Below are positions 25,401 to 33,107 of a stretch of DNA of 51,560 nt, in pieces. The notes under the pieces were generated by a model, which was given only the letters and a program-made list of their open reading frames with translations, was not told where the DNA came from and ran no database searches. The stretch comes from Trueperaceae bacterium. GTDB lineage: Bacteria; Deinococcota; Deinococci; Deinococcales; Trueperaceae. The position numbers and the translations under genes were made by a program. The number at the start of each line of letters is the position of its first letter. The stretch's first letter is position 1. The DNA lies in the NCBI GenBank assembly GCA_011389865.1, contig JAABTL010000020.1, positions 1 to 51,560 on the forward strand, in the 5' to 3' direction.

Positions 25401-26568
25401 CGCTCGCGTGCCGCAGGACGGCATCGAGCAGCTCGCCGATCGGTGCGCGGCGGGCGAGACCGTCGGTCACCTCGCGCAGCGCCCGCAGGTAGGCCTCCTG
25501 CTCGGCCAGGCGGCGCTCAGCCTGCTGCAGGGTGCGCTCGGCCAGGACCTGCCGGCCCGCGTCCTGCAGGCGCACCAGGTGGCCGGTCTGGCGCCCGTTG
25601 CGGTCGCTGAGCGGCACGACCTGGGCGTTGAACCAGCGCACCGGCTCGCTGCGGCGCCAGGCGAGGTCGACGTCGTCGGCGGCGTCCGCGTCGAGCCGGC
25701 GCAGCAGTTCGGGCTGGTCGTGGAAGAGGTCGGCGGCCGTGCGGCCGACGCCGTCGTCGGGGCCGTCGAGCCCCAGCAGCTCGGCGGCCGCCGGGTTGAG
25801 TTGCAGGGCCACGTGGCGCAGGTCGAACACGGCGATCGCGTCGCCCAGGTGGCGCATGACGGTCTCGCGGGCCACGGGGACGATGTCGAGCAGGCGGTGC
25901 GAGAAGAGGCTCTGCGCCAGCGCCGCGGCGCTGATCGCGAAGGTCAGCGGCGTCAGGTCGACGGGCAGGTCGACGCCGCCGAGCACCACGGCGACGTTGG
26001 CGACCCATGGCACCGCGACGGCGATGAGGACCAGCGTCACCTGCGCGCGGTAGCGCCGCGGGGTGCCCACGTAGCCGCGCAGCAGGTAGAACGACCCCAG
26101 CGCCAGCCACAGGTAGCTCGTCAGGGTGTGGACCCAGAACCAATCGCCGCGCACGACGAGCAAGCGGCCGTCGACGCTCTCCACCGAGCGCCACAGCAAA
26201 TCGTTCAGCGGGTAGGTCCACGCGAGGCCGATCGTGACGGCCGGCAACACCAGCAGCAGCGTGACGACGAAGCGGTTGAGCCACGCGCCCTGGCGCGTGT
26301 AGTCGTTGGCGAAGACGACGAAGGCGACGGGCAGCGTGGCGATCCCCAGGTACTTGAGCTGCATCCACAGGAGCTGGAGCGCGGGGTCGATCGCGGCGAA
26401 CTGCATGCCCTCGGCGAGCGCCCACATGGCGCCGGCCAGGGCGAAGAAGGTGAAGCTGCGCGCGCCGCGGATGGCGGCGCGGCGCGTCCAGGCGACCGCC
26501 GCCAGCAGCAACAGCACGGCGACGATGGCCCACAGGGCGAGAACGAGGGGTTGGGGCGGCCAGGCCAC
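22432..26568 (-). CDS. Hybrid histidine kinase: 7TM, PAS, GAF, GAF, PAS, HisKA, HATPase, receiver, truncated receiver
   Basis: 1378 residues from GTG 26568, which has GGAGG 5 bases upstream; a GTG two codons earlier (26574) abuts that site. About 225 N-terminal residues form seven membrane helices like the HisKA_7TM sensor. PAS about 235-340, GAF about 360-510, GAF about 525-700, PAS about 715-835. The kinase has SHELRTPLTS with phospho-His860, then NLVSNAVKFT, SDTGVGIAPED and GTGLGLPICKQIVEHHGG. A receiver follows with Asp1224 (VVLDVMMPELSGFD). A last, receiver-like piece (TRIAVVDPDAATDDD...) lacks the Asp and stops after its fourth strand. First gene of the five-gene signalling operon. Confidence 0.93.
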   Translation of the reverse strand: MAWPPQPLVLALWAIVAVLLLLAAVAWTRRAAIRGARSFTFFALAGAMWALAEGMQFAAIDPALQLLWMQLKYLGIATLPVAFVVFANDYTRQGAWLNRFVVTLLLVLPAVTIGLAWTYPLNDLLWRSVESVDGRLLVVRGDWFWVHTLTSYLWLALGSFYLLRGYVGTPRRYRAQVTLVLIAVAVPWVANVAVVLGGVDLPVDLTPLTFAISAAALAQSLFSHRLLDIVPVARETVMRHLGDAIAVFDLRHVALQLNPAAAELLGLDGPDDGVGRTAADLFHDQPELLRRLDADAADDVDLAWRRSEPVRWFNAQVVPLSDRNGRQTGHLVRLQDAGRQVLAERTLQQAERRLAEQEAYLRALREVTDGLARRAPIGELLDAVLRHASEALDAEHGFVHLIGQGGASLEPHGALGQFAVRPALVFRRGEGLAGRAWSDGRPLRVDDYARWSGRLRGVDLSFARSAMAAPLVSGAGPLGVIALARDRADERTFRPEEEELLTRFAQLGAIALEQVRLIEEIEARRRESEQLSRISTAMQEPTSVQERMDLVLQAIQEVVGFERAVVWLPTDDGGALETTSWIGFDQALGASHRVPLDGSVPVLETVYRDASEIVFDGNVAVPEAWRVRPPYADHKLLRSRSPAVLPMLSRGRTVGVLAVDNPYSRRPLGDNLPVLRRFVASAAVAIDSARLYQEVQAELVERRAAEDELRRSEEKYRTILETIQDAYFEADAGGVLRLANPAFATGLGADSLDELIGQPYRRFVDPRDVREVMATFMAVMATDQPVRRREFRFRRRDGGAFHGEASIGVVHDAKGHAVGFRGLVRDVSDRKRYEEELRAAKDAAEAANATKSSFLANVSHELRTPLTSILGFARLIERRFDEVLAPALADSEDRKVRRAVSQVRSNAGIIYSESQRLTHLINDVLDLAKIEAGRVDWRMAPIDLGEVVTRAAQATHGLFEQKPGVDLSLDLADDLPRVTGDRDRLTQVVINLVSNAVKFTTEGQVGIVARVVEDPEVGEAVSVRVSDTGVGIAPEDHATVFERFRQVGDTLTEKPQGTGLGLPICKQIVEHHGGRIWVESVHGEGATFAFVVPLAPPRQVAREASGARDTRADAPVDDPVAETRPIAAEAAPPQDAAQLVGATVRATEAALRRRVAALVERTRTTGEGGAEASATVLVVDDDARVRALLRQELEEAGHAVVEAGDGRAAVDAVRGRRPDLVVLDVMMPELSGFDVAAVLKSDPETARIPLMILSVVDDPERGVRLGVERYFTKPVDVRALLGEVDALLRDAASGTRIAVVDPDAATDDDRRHAERVMAALHEAGYQIERLADADAAVAALGRPPGARPDLLLAPAPLAHEGALADRVRDVGVPLVLLQ

Positions 26569-26622
26569 GATCACCTCCAGCGGGTCCTCCCCCCCTCGGG
26601 AGGGCGCGGCGCGGGTGGTGCA

Positions 26623-26628
26623 AGCCTA
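26623..26628 (-). promoter_or_regulatory. -10 box TAGGCT upstream of the signalling operon
   Basis: TAGGCT on the minus strand, about 55 bases before the GTG at 26568, would give a leader of roughly 45 bases containing the GGAGG site. No clear -35. Confidence 0.4.
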
Positions 26629-26645
26629 CCAGCAGGCGGCAAAGC

Positions 26646-26677
26646 ACGGTGCCCGGGGCTCACGCCCCGGGCACCGT
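26646..26677 (-). terminator. Strong hairpin terminator after the cold-shock gene
   Basis: ACGGTGCCCGGGG and CCCCGGGCACCGT pair over 13 bp around a CTCACG loop. In the direction of the cold-shock gene it is followed by GCTTTG, a minimal T-run. It also insulates the signalling operon that starts just beyond. Confidence 0.7.
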
Positions 26678-26697
26678 CGTTCAACCGTGTGTCAGCT

Positions 26698-26940
26698 TCA
26701 GTAGCGCTGGCGGTAACCAGCGGCCGGGCCGGCGCTGTGCGTCACGGTGACGTTCTTCGCCTGCGGGCCCTTGGTGCCCTGCTCGACGTCGAACTCGACC
26801 TCGTCGCCCTCGTTGAGGCTCTTGTAGCCGTCACCGGCGATCGCCGAGAAGTGGCAGAAGACGTCCTTGCCGCCACCCTCGACCTCGATGAACCCGAAGC
26901 CCTTTTCGTTGTTGAACCACTTGACCTTACCGGTAGCCAT
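26698..26940 (-). CDS. Cold-shock domain protein
   Basis: 80 residues, the usual CspA size with a short tail. RNP1 KGFGFIEV and RNP2-like DVFCHFSAI are intact and the start [14 protein letters not shown] is canonical. It binds single-stranded RNA and DNA and probably melts RNA structure at low temperature. The tail [10 protein letters not shown] extends beyond the five-strand barrel. A TACGCT box at 27057-27062 implies a leader of about 110 bases. Such long leaders are known to carry temperature control in csp genes, though I cannot show that here. It is a single-gene unit ended by the 13-bp hairpin. Confidence 0.96.
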   Translation of the reverse strand: MATGKVKWFNNEKGFGFIEVEGGGKDVFCHFSAIAGDGYKSLNEGDEVEFDVEQGTKGPQAKNVTVTHSAGPAAGYRQRY

Positions 26941-27150
26941 TCCAAGACCATCTTTCTCACCGCCAGTGGTCACCCGGTGGGTGCCTTGCCGAGCGGTACG
27001 AGCGAATCCGGGCCAGGGCCCGGGACGCGGCCGGCGAACCGAGCGACGTCGCGCCAAGCGTAGCCGCTCAGCGGGCGAAGCGCAAGATGCCCTCGTCACA
27101 CCGCAAACCGACTAACCTGTGCGACATCGTCATCTCGACGGAGGTCCCCC
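26941..27150. promoter_or_regulatory. Divergent promoter region and cold-shock leader
   Basis: TACGCT on the minus strand (27057-27062) serves the cold-shock gene, leaving a leader of about 110 bases. TAACCT on the plus strand (27113-27118) lies about 33 bases before the DUF302 gene, whose site GGAGG is 5 bases before its ATG. No gene is seen in this interval. Confidence 0.5.
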
Positions 27151-27549
27151 ATGCCCGAACTGCATGCCATCGTTCCCAAGCCGCTCCCCGACACCCGCGC
27201 CGCGATCGAGGCCGCCCTGAAGGCCGAGGGCTTCGGCGTCCTGACCGAGGTCGACGTCCAGGCGATCTTCAAGGCCAAGCTCGACGCCGACCACGAGGGT
27301 CACCGCATCCTCGGGGTGTGCAACCCGGCCATCGCCAAGCGCGCCCTCGACCTCGACCGGGACATCGCCCTGCTGCTGCCGTGCACCGTCACCCTGCGCG
27401 AGGTCGAGGGCGGAACCGAGGTGAAGGTCCTCGACCCACAGCAGGCCTTCACCCTGACCGCCCCCGCCACCCGCGCGCAGCTCGAGCCGCTGGCCGGCGA
27501 GGTGGGCGAGATGCTGGCGCGCGCGTTGGCCGCCGTACGGGCGGACTGA
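27151..27549 (+). CDS. DUF302 domain protein
   Basis: 132 residues forming one DUF302 domain: an N-terminal strand, helix DTRAAIEAALKAEGFGVLTEVDVQAIFKAK, then ILGVCNPAIAKRALDLDRDIALLLPCTVTLRE and KVLDPQQAF. The buried LLPC cysteine and a final helical LARALAAVRAD are usual for the family. Biochemical role unknown; such proteins are often near redox or stress genes. It ends 13 bp from the convergent SLC13 permease. A clear GGAGG site supports the ATG. Confidence 0.9.
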   Translation: MPELHAIVPKPLPDTRAAIEAALKAEGFGVLTEVDVQAIFKAKLDADHEGHRILGVCNPAIAKRALDLDRDIALLLPCTVTLREVEGGTEVKVLDPQQAFTLTAPATRAQLEPLAGEVGEMLARALAAVRAD

Positions 27550-27562
27550 CCGGCGCGGCGGC

Positions 27563-29422
27563 CTAGAAGGGGAAGAGCCGCGGCACGATCAAGACCGTCA
27601 CGATCAGCACCAGCAGCTGCATCGTCACCCCGACGCGCAGGAAGTCGCCGAAGCGGTACTGGCCGACGCCGAGCACCAGCGTGTTGACCGGCGAGGCCAC
27701 CGGGGTCGCGAACGCCGTCGACGCCGCCAACGCGACCGTCAGCAGCAGCGGGTAGGGCGACACGCCCAGCGTGAGGGCCGCCTGGAACGCGATCGGCGCC
27801 ACCAGCACCGCGGTGGCGGTGTTCGAGATCACCTGGCTCGCCAGCGACGTCAGCAGGAAGAGACCGACGAGCATCGCCAGGGGCCCGTACGGGCCGACGC
27901 CGGCGACGAGCGCGTCGACCACCAGCTGCATGCCCCCGGTGACCTCGAGCGCGGTCGCCATCGGCAGGATGCCGGCGATCAGCACGACGCTCTCCCAGCT
28001 CATCGCGCGGTACGCCTGCTCCATCGACAGGCACCCCGTGATGATCATCGCGATCGCCGCGAGGCCCGCGGCCATCACGGTCGGCAGCCAGCCGAAGGTC
28101 ATGACGATCAGCATCGCCAGCATGATGGCGATCGCGACCGGCGCCTTGCGGGCGGCGTCGCGCGAGACGGCCGCGTCCTCGGGCTCCGCCAGCACGACGG
28201 CGTCCGCCTGCTCGCGGCGCAACGCCGCGATCGCGGCGCGGGGGCCCTGCACCAGCAGCGTGTCGCCGAAGCGCAACCGCAGCTGCCCCAGGCCCTCGGT
28301 GACGGTCGCGCCGCCGCGCTGCACGGCCACCACCTGGACCCGGTAGCGCTCCCGGAAGTGGAGCTCGGTCAGCGTGTGGTCGAGCCAGCGCGAGCGGGGG
28401 GTCGGCAGCACCTCGATGACGCCGAGGTCGCGGGGCATGACGTCCTCGTCGAAGTGGTCGAGCGCCTCGACGTGCAGGCCGAGATCGCGCCCGAGCTCGT
28501 GCACGTGGTCGGGGTGCCCCTGCACCAACAGCCGGTCGCCGTGCTCGATCACCGTGTGGGCATCGACGGGCTTGGACGCGCGCGCGCGGGCGCGCTGCAG
28601 GGCCCACGGCGCGTCGGGCTCGACGTCGACGGCCAGCACCTGGACCTGGTGGCGGTCGGACCAGTGCAGGGTGCCCAGGCTGGCGCCCTCGAGGTCGTGA
28701 CCGGCGGGCAGGTGGAGGCGGAACAGGCGCGCGGGAAGCCCGTAGCGGTCGACCAGCTCGCCGAGGCTGACGTGCTCCTGACGGGCCTCGGGGTTCGCCG
28801 GCGCGCGGCTGGGCAGCCAGTGGCGCCCCACGAGCACCATGAAGCCGATGCCCACCGCGAGGATGACGACCGCGACGGGCGTGAACGCGAAGAAGCCGAA
28901 CGGCTCACGCCCCTGGGCCCTCAGCAACTCGGCCACGACGACGTTGGGCGGGGTGCCGATCAGCGTCAGCATGCCACCGAGCAAGGAGGCGAACGACAGC
29001 GGGATCAGCAGCTTCGACGGGCTGATGCGCGCCCGCCACGCGAGCGTCACCACCACCGGGAGCATGACGGCCACCGTCCCGGTCGAGCTCATGATCCCGG
29101 AGAGCAGCGCGGTGATCAGCATGATCAGCAGGATCAGGCGCCCCTCGCCGTCGCCGGCGACGCGGCCGAGCCACATCCCCAGTCGCTGGGCGACGCCGGT
29201 GCGGAACATGCCGCCCGAGACCACGAAGAGCGCGGCGATCATGATGACGAGCGGGTCGCCGAAGCCGGCCAGCGCCTCTCTGGGCGTGAGGATGCCGGTG
29301 AGCACGAGGGCCGCCGCCGACATCAGCGCCACGAGGTCGAGCCGGATGCGGTCGCTGACGAACAGCGCGATCGTGGCGGCGAGGATGAGGAAGACGGTCA
29401 GGACGTCCTGGTCCACGGGCAT
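27563..29422 (-). CDS. SLC13/DASS-type permease with two RCK_C (TrkA-C) domains
   Basis: 619 residues. Membrane segments lie at about 1-220 and 390-619, split by two soluble RCK_C-like domains (LHLPAGHDLEGASLGTL... and TLTELHFRERYRVQVVAV). Family signatures are MSSTGTVAVMLPVV and IGTPPNVVVAELL. Such permeases carry anions, e.g. sulfate or dicarboxylates, with sodium; the substrate here is not decidable. The ATG at 29422 overlaps the TGA of the nosF-like gene (TGATG), so the permease appears to be the last gene of the nos-like operon. Upstream in the same frame are only low-complexity residues antisense to other genes. A TAGATT and a GGGGAG site precede the ATG. Confidence 0.9.
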   Translation of the reverse strand: MPVDQDVLTVFLILAATIALFVSDRIRLDLVALMSAAALVLTGILTPREALAGFGDPLVIMIAALFVVSGGMFRTGVAQRLGMWLGRVAGDGEGRLILLIMLITALLSGIMSSTGTVAVMLPVVVTLAWRARISPSKLLIPLSFASLLGGMLTLIGTPPNVVVAELLRAQGREPFGFFAFTPVAVVILAVGIGFMVLVGRHWLPSRAPANPEARQEHVSLGELVDRYGLPARLFRLHLPAGHDLEGASLGTLHWSDRHQVQVLAVDVEPDAPWALQRARARASKPVDAHTVIEHGDRLLVQGHPDHVHELGRDLGLHVEALDHFDEDVMPRDLGVIEVLPTPRSRWLDHTLTELHFRERYRVQVVAVQRGGATVTEGLGQLRLRFGDTLLVQGPRAAIAALRREQADAVVLAEPEDAAVSRDAARKAPVAIAIMLAMLIVMTFGWLPTVMAAGLAAIAMIITGCLSMEQAYRAMSWESVVLIAGILPMATALEVTGGMQLVVDALVAGVGPYGPLAMLVGLFLLTSLASQVISNTATAVLVAPIAFQAALTLGVSPYPLLLTVALAASTAFATPVASPVNTLVLGVGQYRFGDFLRVGVTMQLLVLIVTVLIVPRLFPF

Positions 29423-30234
29423 CAATCTACGCTCCCCGCCCCGGCCGGCGGTCCCGCCGCGCCATCGGCCGGCGGGCTCGACGCGCCATCGGCCGGCGGA
29501 CCCGCCGCGCCGTTGGCCGGCGGGCTCGCCTCGTCGCCCACGACGGCGCCGGCCTCGAGGCGCAGCAGGCGGCGCGGCGCGTAGGCGGCGACCTCCTCGT
29601 CGCGGTGGGCGCCCACCACCACCGTGCCGCCCGCGGCCGCGTGGGCGCGCACCCACGCCGCCAGCCGCGCCAGGCCTTCACGGTCGAGGCTGGCCGCCGG
29701 TTCGTCGAGGAACCACACCCGCGGCGCCCCCATCAGGGCCGACGCCAACGCCAGCCGTTGGCGCTCGCCGCCCGAGAGGCGCGAGGCGCGGCGCGCGAGC
29801 AGCGGCGCGAGCCCCATGCGCGCGATGGCGTCGGTGACGGCCTCGTCGCCCACGCCGCGGCAGGCGCGCGCGACACCGAGCAGCTCGTCCACCCGCGCGC
29901 GTCCCGGGAAGGCGACGGCCTGCGGGACGTCGGCGCGGGCGAGCGCCGCCGCGGGCGAGCGGGCCGGTGCGCCGGCGACCCATACGCGGCCGCGGGTGGG
30001 CACGAGACGCCCCGCCATCAGCGCCAGCAGCGTGCTCTTGCCCGCCCCGTTGGCGCCGAGCAGCGCCAGGACCCCGGGGCCGACGCTCAGGTCGAGCGGG
30101 GCGAGCCGCCCGTCGACGCCGGCGCCCTCGAGCCGCACGGCGGCGGGCGCCTCCTGGTCGGTCGGCCGCGGATCGGCGGGCGCGGGCGGCGTGCCGGTGG
30201 CCCCCGCCTGTGGCGAACCAGGCGACCGGCTCAT
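29422..30234 (-). CDS. nosF: NosF-like ABC transporter ATPase
   Basis: 270 residues. Walker A LLGANGAGKSTLL, signature LSGGERQRLALASAL, Walker B VWFLDEPAASLD and switch His in VVGAHRDE are present. The call to NosF is from position between NosD and NosY-type genes. The domain is short and has an N-terminal Pro/Ala stretch and a C-terminal repeated tail PPADGA. It would power the NosY permease, which with NosD is thought to support copper centre assembly in nitrous oxide reductase. The ATG at 30234 overlaps the nosD stop by 4 bases. Confidence 0.82.
   Translation of the reverse strand: MSRSPGSPQAGATGTPPAPADPRPTDQEAPAAVRLEGAGVDGRLAPLDLSVGPGVLALLGANGAGKSTLLALMAGRLVPTRGRVWVAGAPARSPAAALARADVPQAVAFPGRARVDELLGVARACRGVGDEAVTDAIARMGLAPLLARRASRLSGGERQRLALASALMGAPRVWFLDEPAASLDREGLARLAAWVRAHAAAGGTVVVGAHRDEEVAAYAPRRLLRLEAGAVVGDEASPPANGAAGPPADGASSPPADGAAGPPAGAGSVD
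29442..29533. repeat. 24-bp tandem repeats at the 3' end of the nosF-like gene
   Basis: Units begin at 29442, 29466, 29490 and 29514 (core CGGCCGGCGG, the fourth starting TG instead of CG). In the protein they encode the repeated octad PPADGAxx just before the stop. The period of 24 keeps the frame, so copy number could vary without disrupting the gene. Confidence 0.8.
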
Positions 30235-31595
30235 GCCCAACCCCGCGCGTTCGCGACGGCACCGAACGCGAGCGCGAGCGCGGCCAACGCCGCGGCCCAG
30301 CCGGCACGGTCGGGCCGCCCCACGGTCGCCGGCAGCCGCGGCAGCGGGTCGGCGAACGCCGCCCCGCGCAGCCCGGGCACGCTCGCCTCGAGCCGCTGCC
30401 ACAGCGCGATCCCCGGCCCGTACGCCAACAGCATGAGGTCCGGCTGGCGCGCCGCGCGGGCGGCGAACGCCGAGGTCGCGACGTAGGGCAGATCGAGCGT
30501 GCCGTCGCCGTCGAGGTCGAGTGGTGGCGCACGATCGAACGCGTTCCCCCGCAGCGTCAGGGCCGCGTCGTCGTCCGCGACCGCCAGGTCGGCCGCGTTG
30601 GCCACGAAGGCATGGTCGACGATCGTCACCGAGCTGGCGTCGGCGACGCTGCCGACGGGCGCGCGGTCGAGGAGCACGCCGACGCCGTTGCCCTCGAGCC
30701 GGTTGCCGTCGAGCCGGGCGCCCGAGGCCGCCACCAGCAGCAGGCCGACGGTGTTGCCGCGGGCGGTGTTGCCCGTCAGCACGGCGTCGCGCTCCTCCTG
30801 CAGCAGCAGCCCGAAGGCCATCGGGCCGCGGTGCCCCGTGAGCCGGTTGCCCGTGACGACCGCGTCGCGGCCGTACATCACCGCGGAGCCGACGCCGCCA
30901 CCGGCCACGACGTTGTCACGCAGCGTCACGCCGGCCGTGAACATCACGTGCAGCCCATAGCGGCGGCTGTCACGGGCCTCGACGCCGGCGACGAGCGCCC
31001 CGTCGGCCCGCTCGAGGTAGGCCCCGTCGAGGAACCCCTCGATGCGGCCCCCCTCGACGCGCAGCCCGGGCGTGAGGTAGCTGGTGACGCCGGGGCCGCG
31101 GGCGTCGCCGCGCAGGTCGAGGTCGAGCAGCCGCACGTCGCGCGCGTCCTCGACGTGGACCCCGGCGGTGACGCCGTGCGCGCGCAGCCCCTGCACCAGC
31201 GCGCCGTGCGCACCGAACAGCGCCACCGCCGCGTCGGGGGCGTAGAGGTCGGCCTCGGGTCCGACGCCGCTGACCGTCAGGCCCTCGATGCGCACCCCCG
31301 GCGCCGTCACGGTCAGCGCGGTGCCGCGGCCGCCGCCGTCGAGGACGGCGCCGGGCTCGGCGCGCAGGCGGACGTCCGGCGCGTCGATCGTCCACGGCCC
31401 CACGTGGACGCCGGGCAGGAGGCGCAGCTCCGCGCCCGGCGTCAGCGCCGGCAGCGGGTCACCCGCGGCGATGGTGATCGGGTCGGCACCCGTGGTCGCC
31501 GTCGCGGTGGCCACCGGCCCCCACGACGCGAGGAGCAGCCACGCCAAGCCCGCGCGGAGAACGACGGCGACGGGAGAAGCGGCGGGCGGGCGCAT
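30231..31595 (-). CDS. nosD: NosD-like periplasmic beta-helix copper-assembly protein
   Basis: 454 residues. Start MRPPAASPVAVV is followed by a hydrophobic export signal ending near ATATA. The rest is a right-handed beta-helix with repeats such as DARDVRLLDLDLRG, GRDAVVTGNRLTGHRG and LTGNTARGNTVG, the NosD/CASH pattern, plus NosD-like DLPYVATSAFAA and a last hydrophobic helix GWAAALAALALAFGA that probably anchors the C terminus. The ATG is supported by a TACGAT box 9 bases upstream, so the gene can also be transcribed independently of nosY, whose stop is 159 bp upstream. In nitrous oxide reducers NosD helps to build the Cu sites of NosZ. Confidence 0.88.
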   Translation of the reverse strand: MRPPAASPVAVVLRAGLAWLLLASWGPVATATATTGADPITIAAGDPLPALTPGAELRLLPGVHVGPWTIDAPDVRLRAEPGAVLDGGGRGTALTVTAPGVRIEGLTVSGVGPEADLYAPDAAVALFGAHGALVQGLRAHGVTAGVHVEDARDVRLLDLDLRGDARGPGVTSYLTPGLRVEGGRIEGFLDGAYLERADGALVAGVEARDSRRYGLHVMFTAGVTLRDNVVAGGGVGSAVMYGRDAVVTGNRLTGHRGPMAFGLLLQEERDAVLTGNTARGNTVGLLLVAASGARLDGNRLEGNGVGVLLDRAPVGSVADASSVTIVDHAFVANAADLAVADDDAALTLRGNAFDRAPPLDLDGDGTLDLPYVATSAFAARAARQPDLMLLAYGPGIALWQRLEASVPGLRGAAFADPLPRLPATVGRPDRAGWAAALAALALAFGAVANARGWA

Positions 31596-31604
31596 GCTGT
31601 GGGC

Positions 31605-31610
31605 ATCGTA
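31605..31610 (-). promoter_or_regulatory. -10 box TACGAT for the nosD-nosF-permease unit
   Basis: TACGAT on the minus strand is followed by 9 bases and the ATG at 31595; a near-leaderless start inside the cluster. Confidence 0.5.
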
Positions 31611-31656
31611 CGGAGGGCGTCGTCGGGACGTTCGCCCCGGCCTAGGTGCGCCGCCC

Positions 31657-31704
31657 GCGGCGCTGCCCTCGGCGCTGCCCGCGGCGCTGCCCTCGGCCCC
31701 GCCC
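31657..31704. repeat. Four 12-bp tandem units between nosY and nosD
   Basis: GCGGCGCTGCCC at 31657-31668 and 31681-31692, alternating with TCGGCGCTGCCC (31669-31680) and a diverged TCGGCCCCGCCC (31693-31704). The 159-bp gap around it holds no gene that I can support. Confidence 0.75.
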
Positions 31705-31754
31705 CTGGCGCGTGCGGCGGCGCGCTCGGCGTGACGGGGGTTCACCGCGAACGC

Positions 31755-32537
31755 CTAGCGGGACCGGCGCGCCAGCACCCCGCCGGCGACCAGCGTGAGC
31801 AGCGCCGCACCGACCAGCGAGGTCACGCCGGCCCAGAAGGCCGCGCCCAATGGCGCCCAGCCCCACCAGCGCTCCAGCAGCAGCCCCGTCGGACCGACGA
31901 ACACCGGCGTGTCGAGCGTCCGCAGCAACGCCACCCGGGCGATCTCGAGCGGGTGCGCCAGCACGAGCACCGCGAGGTACGGCTCGAACGCCCGCTCGGC
32001 GAACGCCACCGCCAGCGCGACCAGCGCCGGTTCGTAGGCCACCACGCCCAGTCCCCACACGACCGCGCCCAGCGCGACCGCCTTGGCCGGCTCGAGCGTG
32101 GCGGCCGCGACCAGGCCGGCCAGGGCGCCGTACGCGACGACGATCGCGGCCACCGAGCCCACGAGGGCGGCCGCCGCGACCGGCGCCGCCCCCACCACCG
32201 CGGCCGCCGCCGCCGCGCCCGCGGAGAGCGGCAGCAGCGCCCCCAGCGTGGCGCCGATCACCGCGCCGCGGTACGCCCCCGCCGGGCGCGTGGCCAGGGA
32301 GCCCCAGAAGGCCCAGGTGGTGCGCCGCGCCAGGCGTGGCGCCAGGAGCGCGAGCACCGCGGGCGGCAGCAGCAGGGCCGCCACGCCGAACACCGACATC
32401 ACGCCGACCTCGGGGGCCAGGGCGCGCCAGGAGAGCGCCGTCAGCGGCAGCATCGCGGCGACGAGCCACACCCACGGGTCGCGGGCGAGCTCGCGCCGGT
32501 GCAGCGCCTCGAAGGAGAGCGGCCGCGGCGTCGTCAC
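31755..32537 (-). CDS. nosY: NosY-like ABC permease
   Basis: 260 residues from GTG 32537, overlapping the nosL stop by 4 bases. It starts VTTPRPLSFEALHRREL, a usual start for NosY (cytosolic helix before the first membrane span), and has six or so hydrophobic segments rich in Ala and Val. It should partner with the NosF-like ATPase to move a sulfur species or other factor needed for copper centre formation. The frame continues upstream but over the nosL gene without recognisable residues. Low-complexity Ala/Gly composition makes this less certain than the neighbours. Confidence 0.8.
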   Translation of the reverse strand: MTTPRPLSFEALHRRELARDPWVWLVAAMLPLTALSWRALAPEVGVMSVFGVAALLLPPAVLALLAPRLARRTTWAFWGSLATRPAGAYRGAVIGATLGALLPLSAGAAAAAAVVGAAPVAAAALVGSVAAIVVAYGALAGLVAAATLEPAKAVALGAVVWGLGVVAYEPALVALAVAFAERAFEPYLAVLVLAHPLEIARVALLRTLDTPVFVGPTGLLLERWWGWAPLGAAFWAGVTSLVGAALLTLVAGGVLARRSR

Positions 32538-33097
32538 ACCAGCGGCACCCAGGGGCGCGGGATCCCCAGCTCGAGGACCTCGTCCCAGGTCAGCACGCTC
32601 GGCTCCGCGAGCCGCTGCGCCTCGGCGAACGCGAGCGCCTCCGGCTCGTCGCCGAAGGCGGCCAGGCCGCCGCCCATCGGCGTGCGCAGGCGCGGGTGGT
32701 GGAGCAGCGTGGCCACTTCGGCGGGCCACCACACGGACGCCGCCTGGGTCGACGCCACACGGTCGGCGAGCCATGCGGCGCTCACGACCGGGACCGGGCC
32801 GGCGTGCCCGTTGAGGTGGTCGGCGAGGCACTCGATCGCGTCGTAGACGAGCGTGCGGCCGCCCTCGGTGCGCGCCTGCGCGGCGAAGCGGGCGTCGACG
32901 ACGGCCATGCCACAGGCCGGGCAGCGGTCGTCACCGATCGCCACACCGCGAGGCTCCGGATCCGTCGTCTGCGCCGCCGCGCGGCCCCCCGCCACGAGGA
33001 AGCCGGTGAACGCGGCCAGCCAGCGCAGCGCCGCCCGCCGTGAGAGGGTCGGCCGACGCGGTCGCGTCGGCCGACGCCCCACGGCGTCCTCCGCCAT
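32534..33097 (-). CDS. nosL: NosL-family copper-binding protein with Tat-type signal
   Basis: 187 residues. The N terminus has SRRAALRWLAAF, a twin-arginine-type signal that ends about AAAQ (residue 43). The mature part begins with DDRCPACGM (Cys59, Cys62, Met64), the copper-binding motif of NosL, followed by ARTEGGRTLVYDAIECLADHL. NosL delivers Cu+ to nitrous oxide reductase. Most NosL are lipoproteins with a Cys at the cleavage site; here a Tat signal replaces it. It sits between a second NosL-like gene (10 bp upstream) and nosY (overlap). Confidence 0.88.
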   Translation of the reverse strand: MAEDAVGRRPTRPRRPTLSRRAALRWLAAFTGFLVAGGRAAAQTTDPEPRGVAIGDDRCPACGMAVVDARFAAQARTEGGRTLVYDAIECLADHLNGHAGPVPVVSAAWLADRVASTQAASVWWPAEVATLLHHPRLRTPMGGGLAAFGDEPEALAFAEAQRLAEPSVLTWDEVLELGIPRPWVPLV

Positions 33098-33107
33098 CGC
33101 CGCGACC

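Noticed and set aside
22492-27063. Plus-strand frame of over 1500 codons opposite the hybrid kinase
   Set aside because: It mirrors codons of the real kinase on the other strand, being His/Arg/Gln-rich and without domains; it also runs through the cold-shock gene.
29967-32846. Plus-strand frame of 959 codons across the nos-like genes
   Set aside because: No recognisable domains, Arg-rich composition, and antisense to five well supported genes with coupled overlaps.
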